In this document: piece by piece, positions 18,091-28,341 of the stretch | How the letters are laid out: every line of letters begins with the position of its first letter | How positions within the stretch are numbered: the stretch's first letter is position 1 | Origin: Actinomycetota bacterium | GTDB taxonomy: Bacteria; Actinomycetota; Actinomycetes; Nanopelagicales; Nanopelagicaceae | Length of the DNA: 64,000 nt | NCBI GenBank assembly: GCA_014377015.1 | Contig: JACMQL010000022.1 | Span: 1 to 64,000, forward strand | Direction of reading: 5' to 3' | The notes under the pieces: generated by a model | What the model was told of the DNA's origin: nothing | The model's input: only the letters and a program-made list of their open reading frames with translations | The model's database searches: none | Translations under genes and position numbers: made by a program

Positions 18091-18797
18091 CTGATACCTC
18101 CAGTGTGTGAAGTGATGGGCTGAGTAAGACTTGGAATGTATGTAGTGCAAACACCGTCACCGTGTCCGATGGTCGCCAAGCGTTGAACGTGAGTTCCGAG
18201 TACTCGCGAGAATGCCTCAGTCTCTGCCTCGCACAATTGCGGAAATTGCGCCGCAACATGTGCAATCGGGCAATGATGCTGACAAATTTCTTCGCCATGT
18301 GCGCGGGGCTCCACGCTGGCCGCGTAGCCCTCTGCCGTTAAGTAATCGGCCAAGGCGCGGTTGCGTTCGCCAGGCGTATGAGCTTTCGAAATAATCGGAC
18401 GAAGCGTTTTTTCAATTTCGTCGGCGCGCGAAGCCGCAAAAGCAGTCAACGATGAGTCGCCCAATTTTTCGGCCATAAACCGAAGCGCTGAAACAGCTAA
18501 ATCATCGTAGGAGTGTTCAAAAGTTTCTCGCCCCTTATCGGTCATGAAGAAAACTTTCGAAGGTCTTCCCCTACCCCGACTGGCTGAGGAGCGTGGATCG
18601 CGGGCTTCGAGCAAGCCGTCCCCTACCAAGGCGTCGAGGTGGCGCCTAATCCCGGCGGGCGTGAACCCAAGCTGGGTGGCAAGAAAAGTGGCGCTTGTGG
18701 GGCCGTTTTGAAGAATCCAGCGCGCTACTACATCCCTCGTGCGCAGGTCATCCATGTCGCTCGGATCAGCGAAGATGGGCTTGACGCTTGTTTTCAC
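18087..18797 (-). CDS. sufR: Fe-S-sensing transcriptional repressor SufR
   Basis: This winged-helix regulator heads the suf operon. It has 236 residues from a GTG at 18797; an ATG at 18755 would give 222. The N-terminal HTH is around 30-85 ([19 protein letters not shown]), followed by the basic wing RGRGRPSK. The C-terminal half carries cysteines in HHCPIAH, LCEAE and GVCTTY that could ligate a [4Fe-4S] cluster, as in characterised SufR proteins. A perfect ACACT-N5-TGTGA operator overlaps the GTG region, so autoregulation is likely. The stop overlaps the sufB start by 4 bp. The precise start is uncertain. Confidence 0.9.
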   Translation of the reverse strand: MKTSVKPIFADPSDMDDLRTRDVVARWILQNGPTSATFLATQLGFTPAGIRRHLDALVGDGLLEARDPRSSASRGRGRPSKVFFMTDKGRETFEHSYDDLAVSALRFMAEKLGDSSLTAFAASRADEIEKTLRPIISKAHTPGERNRALADYLTAEGYAASVEPRAHGEEICQHHCPIAHVAAQFPQLCEAETEAFSRVLGTHVQRLATIGHGDGVCTTYIPSLTQPITSHTGGIR

Positions 18798-18808
18798 AAC
18801 ACTAGTGT
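18794..18808 (-). promoter_or_regulatory. SufR operator ACACT-N5-TGTGA
   Basis: On the minus strand the sequence reads ACACT AGTGT TGTGA, an exact fit to the inverted repeat ACACT-N5-TGTGA that I recall as reported for Mycobacterium tuberculosis SufR. It covers the expected -10/transcription start of sufR and lies in the divergent region facing ctaA (ATG at 18931). SufR binding would therefore block the suf operon and could influence ctaA. Confidence 0.7.
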
Positions 18809-18917
18809 GTCGTAATTCGGTGAGAATCCCTAATTTGGGCAGGTCCTACCCCAGAAAGTGGCGCGCTACACAGGATCTGACCCAGAGATTGTGGAAGCCT
18901 CGTGGGCTGATACCTCC

Positions 18918-18923
18918 TAGGCT
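18918..18923 (+). promoter_or_regulatory. -10 hexamer TAGGCT of ctaA (leaderless)
   Basis: TAGGCT ends 7 nt before the ctaA ATG. The surrounding TAGGCTTGCC is shared with the DUF3099 promoter. No Shine-Dalgarno sequence is present. Confidence 0.55.
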
Positions 18924-18930
18924 TGCCACT

Positions 18931-19815
18931 ATGAAACTGCGCTTAGAGCGTGTTCTCTCTCCCATGCTTGGGCTGCTCCTTTTTTTACAAGCTGGAATCT
19001 TGGTCACCGGCGGGATCGTCCGATTGACCAGCTCGGGTCTTGGATGTCCAACGTGGCCGCGCTGCACTGAGAACTCGATTAATCCCGAGCCGGATCAGAT
19101 TGAAGGTCAATTTCATGCCTGGATTGAGTTTGGCAACCGACTCATCACTATCGTTTTAGTTTTCATCGCACTCGCTTGCTTACTTGCGGTAGTAATTCTC
19201 AAGCGTCGCGATATTCGGGCTCTAGCGATCGGTCAAGTGGCTGGCATATTTGCGCAGATTCCTTTGGGTGGAATTACAGTACTAACCCATCTGAACCCTT
19301 TCTCTGTGGCAGCGCATTTTCTCCTATCCGTAATCCTCATCGCCGCTGCAACCACGCTCTTCGATCGACGGGCAGGTGGCGGAATTCGTTTGCCCGAACT
19401 CGATTTATCCTTACGGGCAGCGATTAAATGGACTGTGGCACTCACCGCCCTTGTCATCATTTTTGGAACGGGCGTAACCGGTACAGGGCCGCATGCTGGC
19501 GATTCCTCCGCACCGCGTTTTCAAATTCAAATCCAGACAATCACTTGGATTCACGCTTCCCTTGTCATCGCACTACTCGCCGCCGTCGCATACATACTTT
19601 TCACTGCGCGAGAAAATCAGTTAGTACGCCAACGAGTCCTTGTCTTTAGCGGACTTGTTCTTGTGCAGGGTCTCATCGGTGTAATTCAATTTAACCAAGG
19701 ATTTCCGGAATTGCTCGTCGGCAGCCACCTTCTTGGAGTCACTTTGGTATGGATTTCGGCTTGGCGAATAAACCTTCTGACGTTTAGGAAACCTTCGATA
19801 AGAAAGGGCAAGTGA
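18931..19815 (+). CDS. ctaA: Heme A synthase (COX15/CtaA)
   Basis: CtaA oxidises the C8 methyl group of heme O to make heme A for aa3-type cytochrome oxidase. It has 294 residues from the ATG at 18931. Eight hydrophobic helices are visible; conserved motifs include TGGIVRLTSSGLGCPTWP (about 24-41), FHAWIEFGNR with the first heme-ligand type His, GTGVTGTGPHAGD, and the last-helix SHLLGV. The open frame extends 64 codons upstream, but that part is charged and unlike CtaA. The stop overlaps a GTG of tkt, coupling it to the sugar-phosphate genes. Confidence 0.95.
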   Translation: MKLRLERVLSPMLGLLLFLQAGILVTGGIVRLTSSGLGCPTWPRCTENSINPEPDQIEGQFHAWIEFGNRLITIVLVFIALACLLAVVILKRRDIRALAIGQVAGIFAQIPLGGITVLTHLNPFSVAAHFLLSVILIAAATTLFDRRAGGGIRLPELDLSLRAAIKWTVALTALVIIFGTGVTGTGPHAGDSSAPRFQIQIQTITWIHASLVIALLAAVAYILFTARENQLVRQRVLVFSGLVLVQGLIGVIQFNQGFPELLVGSHLLGVTLVWISAWRINLLTFRKPSIRKGK

Positions 19816-19817
19816 AG

Positions 19818-21872
19818 ATGAGCGCAATGACGACAACATGGAGCGAACTGGACGATAAGGCTGTGGCATACGCCCGCGCAATTGCTATGGATGCCGTTCA
19901 GAAAGTCGGCAACGGGCATCCAGGCACTGCTATGTCACTAGCCCCAGTTGCTTACACGCTATTCCAGCGCCATTTGGTACATGACCCTTCAGATCCGCAT
20001 TGGCTGGGACGCGATCGTTTCATTCTCTCGTGTGGCCATTCATCATTAACTTTATACACGCAGCTTTTCTTCAGCGGCTATGGACTTGAGATGGAAGACT
20101 TAAAAAGATTTCGAACTTGGGGCTCTTTGACTCCGGGGCATCCCGAGTACGGACACACCGCTGGCGTAGAAACGACAACAGGGCCTCTCGGACAAGGCGT
20201 TGCCAACGGTGTTGGCATGGCGATGGCTGCGCGATACGAACGCGGCCTGCTCGATCCTGATGCCCCAATCGGCAAAAGTTTATTTGACCATCGGATATGG
20301 GTTATATGTTCTGATGGAGATCTAGAAGAAGGAGTCAGCTCGGAAGCTTCCTCCATTGCTGGCACCCAACAATTGGGCAGTCTTAACGTTATTTACGACG
20401 ACAATCGAATTTCTATTGAAGGAGACACGCACAAAGCGTTCACCGAAAACGTTACGGCTCGCTACCTCGCATACGGCTGGCATGTCATCGAGGTAGCCAC
20501 ACTTAGCGATGGCAATGTCGACAGAATTGCCCTTGAAGCAGCGATCGAGGCAGCTAAAGCTGAAACTTCCAAGCCCTCTCTAATTCGTTTGCACACCGTA
20601 ATCGCATGGCCCGCTCCCAACGCACGCGGTACCGCCAAATCACACGGCTCTGCTTTAGGAGAAAGTGAAATAGCTGCTACCAAAATTGCACTCGGACTAA
20701 ATCCTGAAGAATTTTTTGCATTGCCGGATGAGATCCAGAACCACGTACGTGAGGTGAGAGAACGTGGGAAGTCCGCGCACGCAGAGTGGGACAAGTTATT
20801 TTTAACGTGGAACAAAACGAATTCAGATCGATCTGAATTGCTCGCACGATTGCGAAAGAGAGAATTGCCGAAAGACTGGCATGTCTCACTTCCTGTTTTT
20901 CCTGCCGGAAAGGATGTTGCAACGCGCAAAGCATCTGGAGACACTATTCAGGCAATCGCAAAGACACTCCCCGAATTTTGGGGAGGATCTGCAGATCTCG
21001 CCGAAAGCAATAACACCACGATCGAGTCTGGTGGATCTTTCCTGCCCGCAACAAGTGACATAGAAGGAAGTAATCCTTACGGTCGGGTTGTTCACTTTGG
21101 AATTCGCGAACATGCCATGGGATCGATTCTCAACGGGATCAGACTTCACGGACTCACGCGACCTTTTGGTGGCACATTCCTTGTGTTTAGTGATTACATG
21201 CGACCCGCTGCGCGCCTTGCCTCGCTGATGAAATTGGGAGTAACTTTTGTATGGTCACACGATTCGATTGGTCTAGGCGAAGACGGGCCTACTCATCAGC
21301 CAGTTGAACATATAGCAGCCTTGCGCGCCATTCCTGGCCTGGCGGTAGTACGCCCAGCCGATGCGAACGAAGTGGTGCGGGCCTGGCAACGCATTCTTGA
21401 AGACGACCTACCTGTCGCCTTACTGCTGTCCCGTCAGAATTTGCCGGTCGTCGATCGCACCACTCATGCGTCCGCCGAACTAACCGTCAAGGGAGCTTAT
21501 GTACTTAAGGATTCGCAGCAACCCGCCCGCGTAATACTCATCGCGTCCGGATCGGAAGTTTCCTTAGCGTTGAGTGCAGCGGACGCACTTGAATCTGATG
21601 GCATCGCAACTCGCGTAGTAAGTGCACCCTGTCTTGAATGGTTCGACGAACAGGACTCCGATTATCGCGATTCAGTATTACCCCCAAGCGTGAAGGTCCG
21701 CATCAGCATAGAAGCCGGAATTGCCCAAGGTTGGCATAAGTACATTGGAGACGCGGGTACTTCTATCTCCCTCGAACATTTCGGTGCCTCAGCTTCCGCG
21801 ACGGAACTTTTCGCGCAATTCGGATTCACTGTCGACAATGTCCGCACGGCCGTAAAGGAGCGACTCACATGA
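19818..21872 (+). CDS. tkt: Transketolase
   Basis: This TPP enzyme of the non-oxidative pentose phosphate pathway has 684 residues from the ATG at 19818; a GTG at 19812 overlapping the ctaA stop is also possible, with AAAGGG upstream of both. The TPP domain contains GNGHPGTAMS (about 29-38), CGHSSL, GPLGQG and the GDG-type cofactor motif SDGDLEEGV. The pyrimidine domain contains EDGPTHQPVEH, and a C-terminal domain is complete. It is the first of three coupled genes tkt-tal-pgi. Confidence 0.97.
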   Translation: MSAMTTTWSELDDKAVAYARAIAMDAVQKVGNGHPGTAMSLAPVAYTLFQRHLVHDPSDPHWLGRDRFILSCGHSSLTLYTQLFFSGYGLEMEDLKRFRTWGSLTPGHPEYGHTAGVETTTGPLGQGVANGVGMAMAARYERGLLDPDAPIGKSLFDHRIWVICSDGDLEEGVSSEASSIAGTQQLGSLNVIYDDNRISIEGDTHKAFTENVTARYLAYGWHVIEVATLSDGNVDRIALEAAIEAAKAETSKPSLIRLHTVIAWPAPNARGTAKSHGSALGESEIAATKIALGLNPEEFFALPDEIQNHVREVRERGKSAHAEWDKLFLTWNKTNSDRSELLARLRKRELPKDWHVSLPVFPAGKDVATRKASGDTIQAIAKTLPEFWGGSADLAESNNTTIESGGSFLPATSDIEGSNPYGRVVHFGIREHAMGSILNGIRLHGLTRPFGGTFLVFSDYMRPAARLASLMKLGVTFVWSHDSIGLGEDGPTHQPVEHIAALRAIPGLAVVRPADANEVVRAWQRILEDDLPVALLLSRQNLPVVDRTTHASAELTVKGAYVLKDSQQPARVILIASGSEVSLALSAADALESDGIATRVVSAPCLEWFDEQDSDYRDSVLPPSVKVRISIEAGIAQGWHKYIGDAGTSISLEHFGASASATELFAQFGFTVDNVRTAVKERLT

Positions 21873-22966
21873 TAGTTAAAGAAATCTCCGCAGCAGGTAC
21901 CTCGATTTGGCTGGATGATCTTTCACGCGCCAAGTTAACCGATACGGGCCCGCATGGCCTCCCCTACCGGATTACACACGACGGCGTTGTGGGTGTGACC
22001 ACTAATCCCAGCATTTTTAATGCGGCAATTTCCCAAGGCGCAGAATATGCAGGAACTATAGTTGAAATGCGAGATAAAAGTGCCGCGGAAATCGTCACAG
22101 TTTTGACGACGGACGACGTTCGAAGTGCATGTGATTTATTCACGAATGTCTTTACCATTAGCAACGGAATCGATGGACGGGTCAGTATTGAAGTTGATCC
22201 GCGCAGTGCCCGTAATTCCGAATCCACCATTTCTGAAGGAAAAGCGCTCTGGAAATTGGTTGACCGACCCAACTTAATGATCAAGGTGCCCGCCACTCTC
22301 GAATGCCTACCTGCGATAACTGAATTAATTTCACGTGGAATCAGCGTCAACGTCACTCTAATATTTTCCGTCGAACGCTATGTGCAAGTATTTGATGCAT
22401 TCATGCAAGGGCTTGAGAATCGCCTGGCACTCGGCGAGGAGATTTCGGATGTGACATCCGTTGCCTCCTTCTTTGTGAGTCGCATTGACACAGCTATTGA
22501 TGCATTACTGAAGAAGTCAGAATCAACGTACGCAAAGGAACTGCTCGGTAAAGCTGCTATCGCTAACGCTATTCTTGCCTATGAAGCGTTCGAAGAAATC
22601 GCTCAGACTGAAAGATGGAGAAACTTACAACGCAAAGGTGCACGTATTCAGCGACCACTTTGGGCATCTACCGGGGTCAAAGATCCTGCTTATGAGGACA
22701 CTCGATACGTTCTTGATCTCATTGCTGCAAATACGGTCAACACAATGCCGCAAGCGACATTAGACGCGGTGATCGACCATGGCAGTTTCAAAGGCGACAC
22801 AATCACATCTCACTTTGCAACTGCGCATAGCATCTTCGCCCGACTTGGAGAGATCGGAGTCTCCGTAAAGGAAGTAACTGACTTCTTGGAAATTGATGGA
22901 GTTGCGAAATTCTCAGCTGCGTGGATGGATCTTCTTCAGAATGTGGAGAAGGCGAGAACTGCATGA
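21869..22966 (+). CDS. tal: Transaldolase
   Basis: Transaldolase moves a dihydroxyacetone unit between sugar phosphates through a Schiff base. It has 365 residues and belongs to the long actinobacterial type. TTNPSIFNAAI lies near 45, the Schiff-base lysine is in LMIKVPAT (about 133-140), and NVTLIFSVERY follows near 160. The start overlaps the tkt stop (ATGA), and its own stop overlaps the pgi ATG in the same way. Confidence 0.97.
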   Translation: MIVKEISAAGTSIWLDDLSRAKLTDTGPHGLPYRITHDGVVGVTTNPSIFNAAISQGAEYAGTIVEMRDKSAAEIVTVLTTDDVRSACDLFTNVFTISNGIDGRVSIEVDPRSARNSESTISEGKALWKLVDRPNLMIKVPATLECLPAITELISRGISVNVTLIFSVERYVQVFDAFMQGLENRLALGEEISDVTSVASFFVSRIDTAIDALLKKSESTYAKELLGKAAIANAILAYEAFEEIAQTERWRNLQRKGARIQRPLWASTGVKDPAYEDTRYVLDLIAANTVNTMPQATLDAVIDHGSFKGDTITSHFATAHSIFARLGEIGVSVKEVTDFLEIDGVAKFSAAWMDLLQNVEKARTA

Positions 22967-24501
22967 TCTCTATTCACGGTCCTGCAGTTTCAAAGGTGGA
23001 TCGACTTGATCCGAGATATATCAATCTGCTTTCGGCCAATCGTCGTTTAGCGAAAAAGGATGCGACCCTCTGGGGTGCAGCGGCGGCAAAAGAAGCCGAA
23101 AATCGCCTGAACTGGATCGATTTAGCAAGCACGTCACGCGATCTACTGCCTGAACTTGATTCTCTGCACGCTCGGTTTCGCGACTTCACTCGCGTAGTGC
23201 TCTGCGGAATGGGCGGTTCCTCTCTTGCGCCGGAAGTTATAGCTTCGACTTTTGGTAAAGAACTTTTTGTCCTAGATAGCACCGATCCCGACTATGTCGG
23301 TAGATCTTTCGCTGGAGATCTTGCAAGCACTGTTGTCGTCGTCAGTTCAAAGTCTGGCTCAACTATAGAAACATCCTCACAACTGGCCTTATTTGAAGAT
23401 CAATTTACTAAGGCCAACCTAATGCCAAAAAACCATATCGTGATAGTCACCGATCCAGGTTCGCCATTGGATGCAGCATCACGCGCCAAGGGCTACACCG
23501 TGGTCAATGCCGATCCGCAAGTCGGAGGACGCTTCAGCGCTCTGACCGCTTTCGGGTTGGTACCGAGCGCACTGCTCGGGATCGATATCTCGGTATTACT
23601 TGATAGCGCCGCTGATGCGCGGGAAATTCTTGAAAATGAAAATTCTCTTGCAGTTGACTTGGCATATTTGATTTCTTTTTGTGCGGGTCAATACTGCGCG
23701 TTCACTGATGCTGAATCAGGAATGATTGGTCTTGCAGACTGGATCGAGCAACTCATTGCCGAATCCACCGGCAAGGACGGTGCTGGTCGCCTCCCTGTGG
23801 TCACGGAATCCACGACAGCTCCCGTTGCGGGTGATGCTTTGAATATTTCATTCTCGGGAAAAGGTGAACTCGTAGTTCAAGGCGAACTCGGTGAACATTT
23901 TCTTTTATGGGAATGGATCACCGCCCTAGTTGGCTATGCTCTTCAAATCGATCCTTTTAACCAACCGAATGTGACAGAAGCCAAATTGAAAACTGCCGCG
24001 CTGCTGGCAAATTGGGTATCAAATCCACCCGTACCGGTTCCTAATTTTGTAGAAGGATCTGTCCAGATATTCGCGGCGGCGGCAAGTGTGCAGGCGGCGC
24101 TTCTGACCGTTATTGATCACGTGCCCGATGATGGATACATATCAATCATGGCTTACCTGGATAGAAAAGACGACGAAGAGCTTGCGCAATTACGCTCAAT
24201 TCTTGCGACCAAGAGTGGACGCCCCGTGACATTCGGTTGGGGTCCACGCTTCCTTCATTCAACAGGGCAATTCCATAAGGGTGGGCAGCAAAATGGCGTC
24301 TTTCTACAAATCACAGGAGCGAATCGAAACGATATAGATATCCCAGGAAAAAGTTTCTCTTTCGGAACTCTTATTCAAGCCCAAGCTTTAGGTGATGGCC
24401 AAACGCTGACAGAAAGAAATCGACTGGTGGTGCGATTGCATTTAACTAATCGCGAAAACGGAATTTCTGAAATACTTTCTGCCGCTCGCGAAATAATCTA
24501 A
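22963..24501 (+). CDS. pgi: Glucose-6-phosphate isomerase
   Basis: Pgi interconverts glucose-6-P and fructose-6-P. It has 512 residues from the ATG at 22963 (MISIHGPAVS), overlapping the tal stop by 4 bp. The SIS domains show CGMGGSSLAPEV (about 83) and SSKSGSTIETSSQ (about 128); the second half has GHFxLW-type sequence and the HKGGQQNGVF segment near 440. In Streptomyces and mycobacteria the next genes are usually zwf-opcA-pgl; here pgi is followed, 4 bp away, by convergent rbpA. Confidence 0.95.
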   Translation: MISIHGPAVSKVDRLDPRYINLLSANRRLAKKDATLWGAAAAKEAENRLNWIDLASTSRDLLPELDSLHARFRDFTRVVLCGMGGSSLAPEVIASTFGKELFVLDSTDPDYVGRSFAGDLASTVVVVSSKSGSTIETSSQLALFEDQFTKANLMPKNHIVIVTDPGSPLDAASRAKGYTVVNADPQVGGRFSALTAFGLVPSALLGIDISVLLDSAADAREILENENSLAVDLAYLISFCAGQYCAFTDAESGMIGLADWIEQLIAESTGKDGAGRLPVVTESTTAPVAGDALNISFSGKGELVVQGELGEHFLLWEWITALVGYALQIDPFNQPNVTEAKLKTAALLANWVSNPPVPVPNFVEGSVQIFAAAASVQAALLTVIDHVPDDGYISIMAYLDRKDDEELAQLRSILATKSGRPVTFGWGPRFLHSTGQFHKGGQQNGVFLQITGANRNDIDIPGKSFSFGTLIQAQALGDGQTLTERNRLVVRLHLTNRENGISEILSAAREII

Positions 24502-24505
24502 AAGC

Positions 24506-24850
24506 CTATTCGTCGTCTCCGCGTAACTTCTTCAAGGCATCTTCAAGAATCTTTAAACCTTCCGCATCACTGCGACGTTCTTTGACGTACGCGAGGTGAG
24601 TCTTATACGGCTCATTCTTGATTGGACTTGGAGGATTGGCGCTATCTCGACCTGCCGGAAATCCGCAGCGCGGGCAATCCCATTCGTCCGGAATGACCAC
24701 CGTTGCATCTTCGGCAAAAGAAGGCTTTGTCTCGTGGCCATTTGAGCACCAATACGAAACCTGGAATCTACCAATAGATTCACCGCGCTCAGCCTCGCCC
24801 ATTGGACCAGCACCAACACGACTTCCACGAATTGCGCTACCGCCGGCCAT
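24506..24850 (-). CDS. rbpA: RNA polymerase-binding protein RbpA
   Basis: RbpA is the actinobacterial transcription factor that binds group I/II sigma factors and the RNA polymerase beta subunit. It has 114 residues from the ATG at 24850 (MAGGSAIRGSRVG), with AGGAG 5 nt upstream. The zinc-ribbon-like core has cysteines in YWCSNGHE and DCPRCGFPAG, preceded by the basic arm and followed by the sigma-interacting C-terminal helix with YVKERRSDAEGLKILEDAL. It is strong evidence for an actinobacterial origin. It is convergent with pgi with a 4-bp gap. Confidence 0.97.
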   Translation of the reverse strand: MAGGSAIRGSRVGAGPMGEAERGESIGRFQVSYWCSNGHETKPSFAEDATVVIPDEWDCPRCGFPAGRDSANPPSPIKNEPYKTHLAYVKERRSDAEGLKILEDALKKLRGDDE

Positions 24851-24908
24851 ATTCACTCCTTTTAATGTTGTTCAAACCAGGAAACTAGGCAAATCCCAAA
24901 ACGAGCGA

Positions 24909-25136
24909 CTACTTCAACGCCAAACTGAGCGCTACTACCCCGGCGAACCAGAGTCCGCCAACAACGATAGTGATGCGGTCGAGGTTCTTCTCCACAACAG
25001 AGGAACCGCCGTAGTTAGAGGAGACTCCGCCGCCGAATAGATCGGAAAGCCCGCTGCCCTTGCCTTTGTGAAGGAGTACTAAGAGAACCATCAACACGCT
25101 CGTGATCACGAGCAGGATGGAAAGTCCTAATGTCAT
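24909..25136 (-). CDS. secG: Preprotein translocase subunit SecG
   Basis: SecG is the small auxiliary subunit of the SecYEG channel. It has 75 residues with two transmembrane helices (about 3-22 and 54-73) and a glycine/serine-rich loop GLSDLFGGG between them. AAGGGG lies 5 nt before the ATG. A TAGACT hexamer just after the tpiA stop may give it its own promoter. The gap-pgk-tpiA-secG order is standard for actinobacteria. Confidence 0.95.
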   Translation of the reverse strand: MTLGLSILLVITSVLMVLLVLLHKGKGSGLSDLFGGGVSSNYGGSSVVEKNLDRITIVVGGLWFAGVVALSLALK

Positions 25137-25181
25137 TGGTGCCCCTTTTGTTTCTGAAGTCGGGTGGAAAAAGGTAAGGAT

Positions 25182-25187
25182 AGTCTA
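25182..25187 (-). promoter_or_regulatory. Candidate -10 TAGACT upstream of secG
   Basis: TAGACT on the minus strand lies 8 nt past the tpiA stop and about 45 nt before the secG ATG, which has a good Shine-Dalgarno sequence, so this promoter would make a short leader. No -35 is evident. Confidence 0.35.
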
Positions 25188-25195
25188 CGTCACGT

Positions 25196-25963
25196 CTACT
25201 TGTTGAATTTCACAATCCTTGCAAATTCCTCTGGATCCAGGCTCGCCCCGCCGATGAGAGCTCCGTCGACATCGGGTTTTGCCATAATTTCAGCCACATT
25301 CGCGGGTTTAACTGAGCCGCCGTAGAGGATTCGTATTCCCTGTGCCACCTCTTCAGTAGCAATTTCCGCAATTTCATGTCGGATAGCTTGCGCTACTTCC
25401 TGAGCATCCTCGGGGGTTGCGGTCTTTCCAGTACCAATTGCCCACACGGGTTCATAGGCGATCACGACCTTCTTGACATCGGTCGCACTGAGTTGCGCTA
25501 ATCCGGCTCTAAGTTGGCGGATGACGAAGGAGACATGTGTAGCTGCTTCGCGCACGGCCAAATCTTCGCCAACGCAGAAAATCGGGGTTATCGAATTGGC
25601 AAGTGCTGCTTTTATTTTTCTATTGATGAGAGCGTCATCTTCTTTATGAAACGCGCGGCGCTCACTGTGACCCACCGCGACATAGGTGCAACCCAACTTA
25701 GACAACATCGACCCTGAGATGTCGCCAGTGAAGGCCCCCGCGACTTCTGGCGAGAGATCTTGCGCGCCATACGTCAGGCGTAGCCGATCACCATCAACTA
25801 AAGTTTGCACCGAACGGATATCCGTGAAGGGAGGAAGCACTGCTACATCAACTGCGTCATAATCTTTATCCGAAAGACTATAAACAAGTTTTTGCGTGAC
25901 AGCGATCGCCTCAAGATGGTTCAAATTCATTTTCCAGTTGCCGGCCATGAGTGGCTTGCGCAT
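25196..25963 (-). CDS. tpiA: Triosephosphate isomerase
   Basis: TpiA interconverts the two triose phosphates. It has 255 residues. Substrate loop GNWKMN lies at 9-14, catalytic His in VGHSERRAF, catalytic Glu and flexible lid in [14 protein letters not shown], and GGSVKP in the phosphate-binding part. GGGAG lies 5 nt before the ATG. A 60-nt AT-rich gap after pgk could hold an internal promoter. Confidence 0.98.
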   Translation of the reverse strand: MRKPLMAGNWKMNLNHLEAIAVTQKLVYSLSDKDYDAVDVAVLPPFTDIRSVQTLVDGDRLRLTYGAQDLSPEVAGAFTGDISGSMLSKLGCTYVAVGHSERRAFHKEDDALINRKIKAALANSITPIFCVGEDLAVREAATHVSFVIRQLRAGLAQLSATDVKKVVIAYEPVWAIGTGKTATPEDAQEVAQAIRHEIAEIATEEVAQGIRILYGGSVKPANVAEIMAKPDVDGALIGGASLDPEEFARIVKFNK

Positions 25964-26023
25964 TGCTTCTCCCCTGATTAAAAGTGATATGAGTTTAAAA
26001 CTTATTTAATTCGATTAAAGACA

Positions 26024-27210
26024 TTACAGACCAAGTGCAACCAGACCTGGAAGTTCCTTTCCTTCTAAATACTCAAGTGACGCTCCACCACCGGTGGATA
26101 TGTAGCCGAAATCGTTATCGGCGAAACCGAGTGAACGCACCGCGGCTGCTGAATCTCCACCACCGACCACTGATATTCCCGCGACATGTGTGAGCGATTC
26201 GGCGACAACCTTGGTTCCGGATGCGAAGGCAGGAAATTCAAAAACGCCCATGGGGCCGTTCCAGAAAACCGTCTTGCATTTTTTGATCGCTTGCGCGAAA
26301 TCCTGCGCCGAATCTGGACCAATGTCCAGACCCATCTGATCCGCCGGAATCGCACTCGCACTCACAATTGTCGGTACTGCATCGGCAGCAAATCGTGGTG
26401 CGACAACAATGTCGGTAGGCAGGTGCAAATCCATGCCATTATTTTTAGCACGAGACATCAATTCCTGCACAGTCGGAATCAAGTCACGTTCGACCATAGA
26501 CGATCCGATTTCATCTCCCTGCGCGGCAAGGAAGGTAAAAACCATGCCACCGCCGATTGCCAGAAAATCAACCTTTTCGAGAAGGTTTGAGATGACCCCA
26601 ATCTTGTCGGAAACTTTCGCACCACCGAGGACAACCCCATAGGGCCGTTCCGGATTCTGCGTGAGCCTTTTCAAGACTTCCACCTCTGCTGTTATCAAAT
26701 ATCCAGGTGCATGCGGAAGAAGTTGCGGCAAATCAAATACAGAAGCATGCTTTCGGTGAACCGCGCCGAAACCGTCACCAACATATGCATCAACAAGAAG
26801 CGCCAAAGAGCGCGCAAATCCTTGGCGCTCTTCTTCGACCTTACTTGTCTCCAGCGCATTGAAGCGAAGATTCTCCAAAAGGGCGACGTTACCTGGCGGC
26901 ATTGCCTTGACATACGAAGAAAACCGATCTCCGCCGAGTGATCCATCGAAATAAACTTCTTGACCTAGTAACTCGCTGAGGCGCAGCGCAACCGGTGAGA
27001 GTGAAAGTTCCGGCTTAGCTTCTCCTTTCGGACGACCAAGATGCGCCCCGATGACAATCGAGGCGCCTTGGGCAATCAGATATTTAATGGTCGGAAGGGA
27101 AGCACGAATTCGACCATCATCAACAATCACGCCCTCCTTCAGAGGAACGTTGAAATCACAGCGAAGGAATACGCGCTTACCCGCCACATCAAGTGAAGCG
27201 AGGGCGGACA

Positions 27211-27211
<1 letters not shown>
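26024..27211 (-). CDS. pgk: Phosphoglycerate kinase
   Basis: Pgk makes ATP from 1,3-bisphosphoglycerate. It has 395 residues. The N-domain shows LRCDFNVPL (about 17-25), GAHLGRPKG and RKHASVFDLP-type sequence; the C-domain shows VLGGAKVSDKIGV and the nucleotide-binding GGGDSAAAV. The start overlaps the gap stop by one base (TAATG). Confidence 0.98.
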
Positions 27212-28221
<1,010 letters not shown>

Positions 28222-28282
28222 TTAGATAACGTCCCCGAAATTGGTGGGCTAAAGATGAGCCACAGCGCTGGGGATTGCCGCA

Positions 28283-28288
28283 ACCCTA
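28283..28288 (-). promoter_or_regulatory. Candidate -10 TAGGGT upstream of gap
   Basis: TAGGGT on the minus strand lies in the 132-nt gap between whiA and gap and would give a leader of roughly 65-70 nt before the GTG, which has a ribosome site. CTCTTC 17 nt upstream is at best a poor -35. The rest of the gap shows nothing. Confidence 0.3.
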
Positions 28289-28341
28289 TCATCGAGCCTG
28301 CACCTGAAGAGTTCGCCAGGTTAGTGCGGGATGAATTGAGA

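Noticed and set aside
18739-18930. 64-codon N-terminal extension of ctaA
   Set aside because: The extension is basic and unlike CtaA, covers the sufR operator region, and the ATG at 18931 has a matching promoter.
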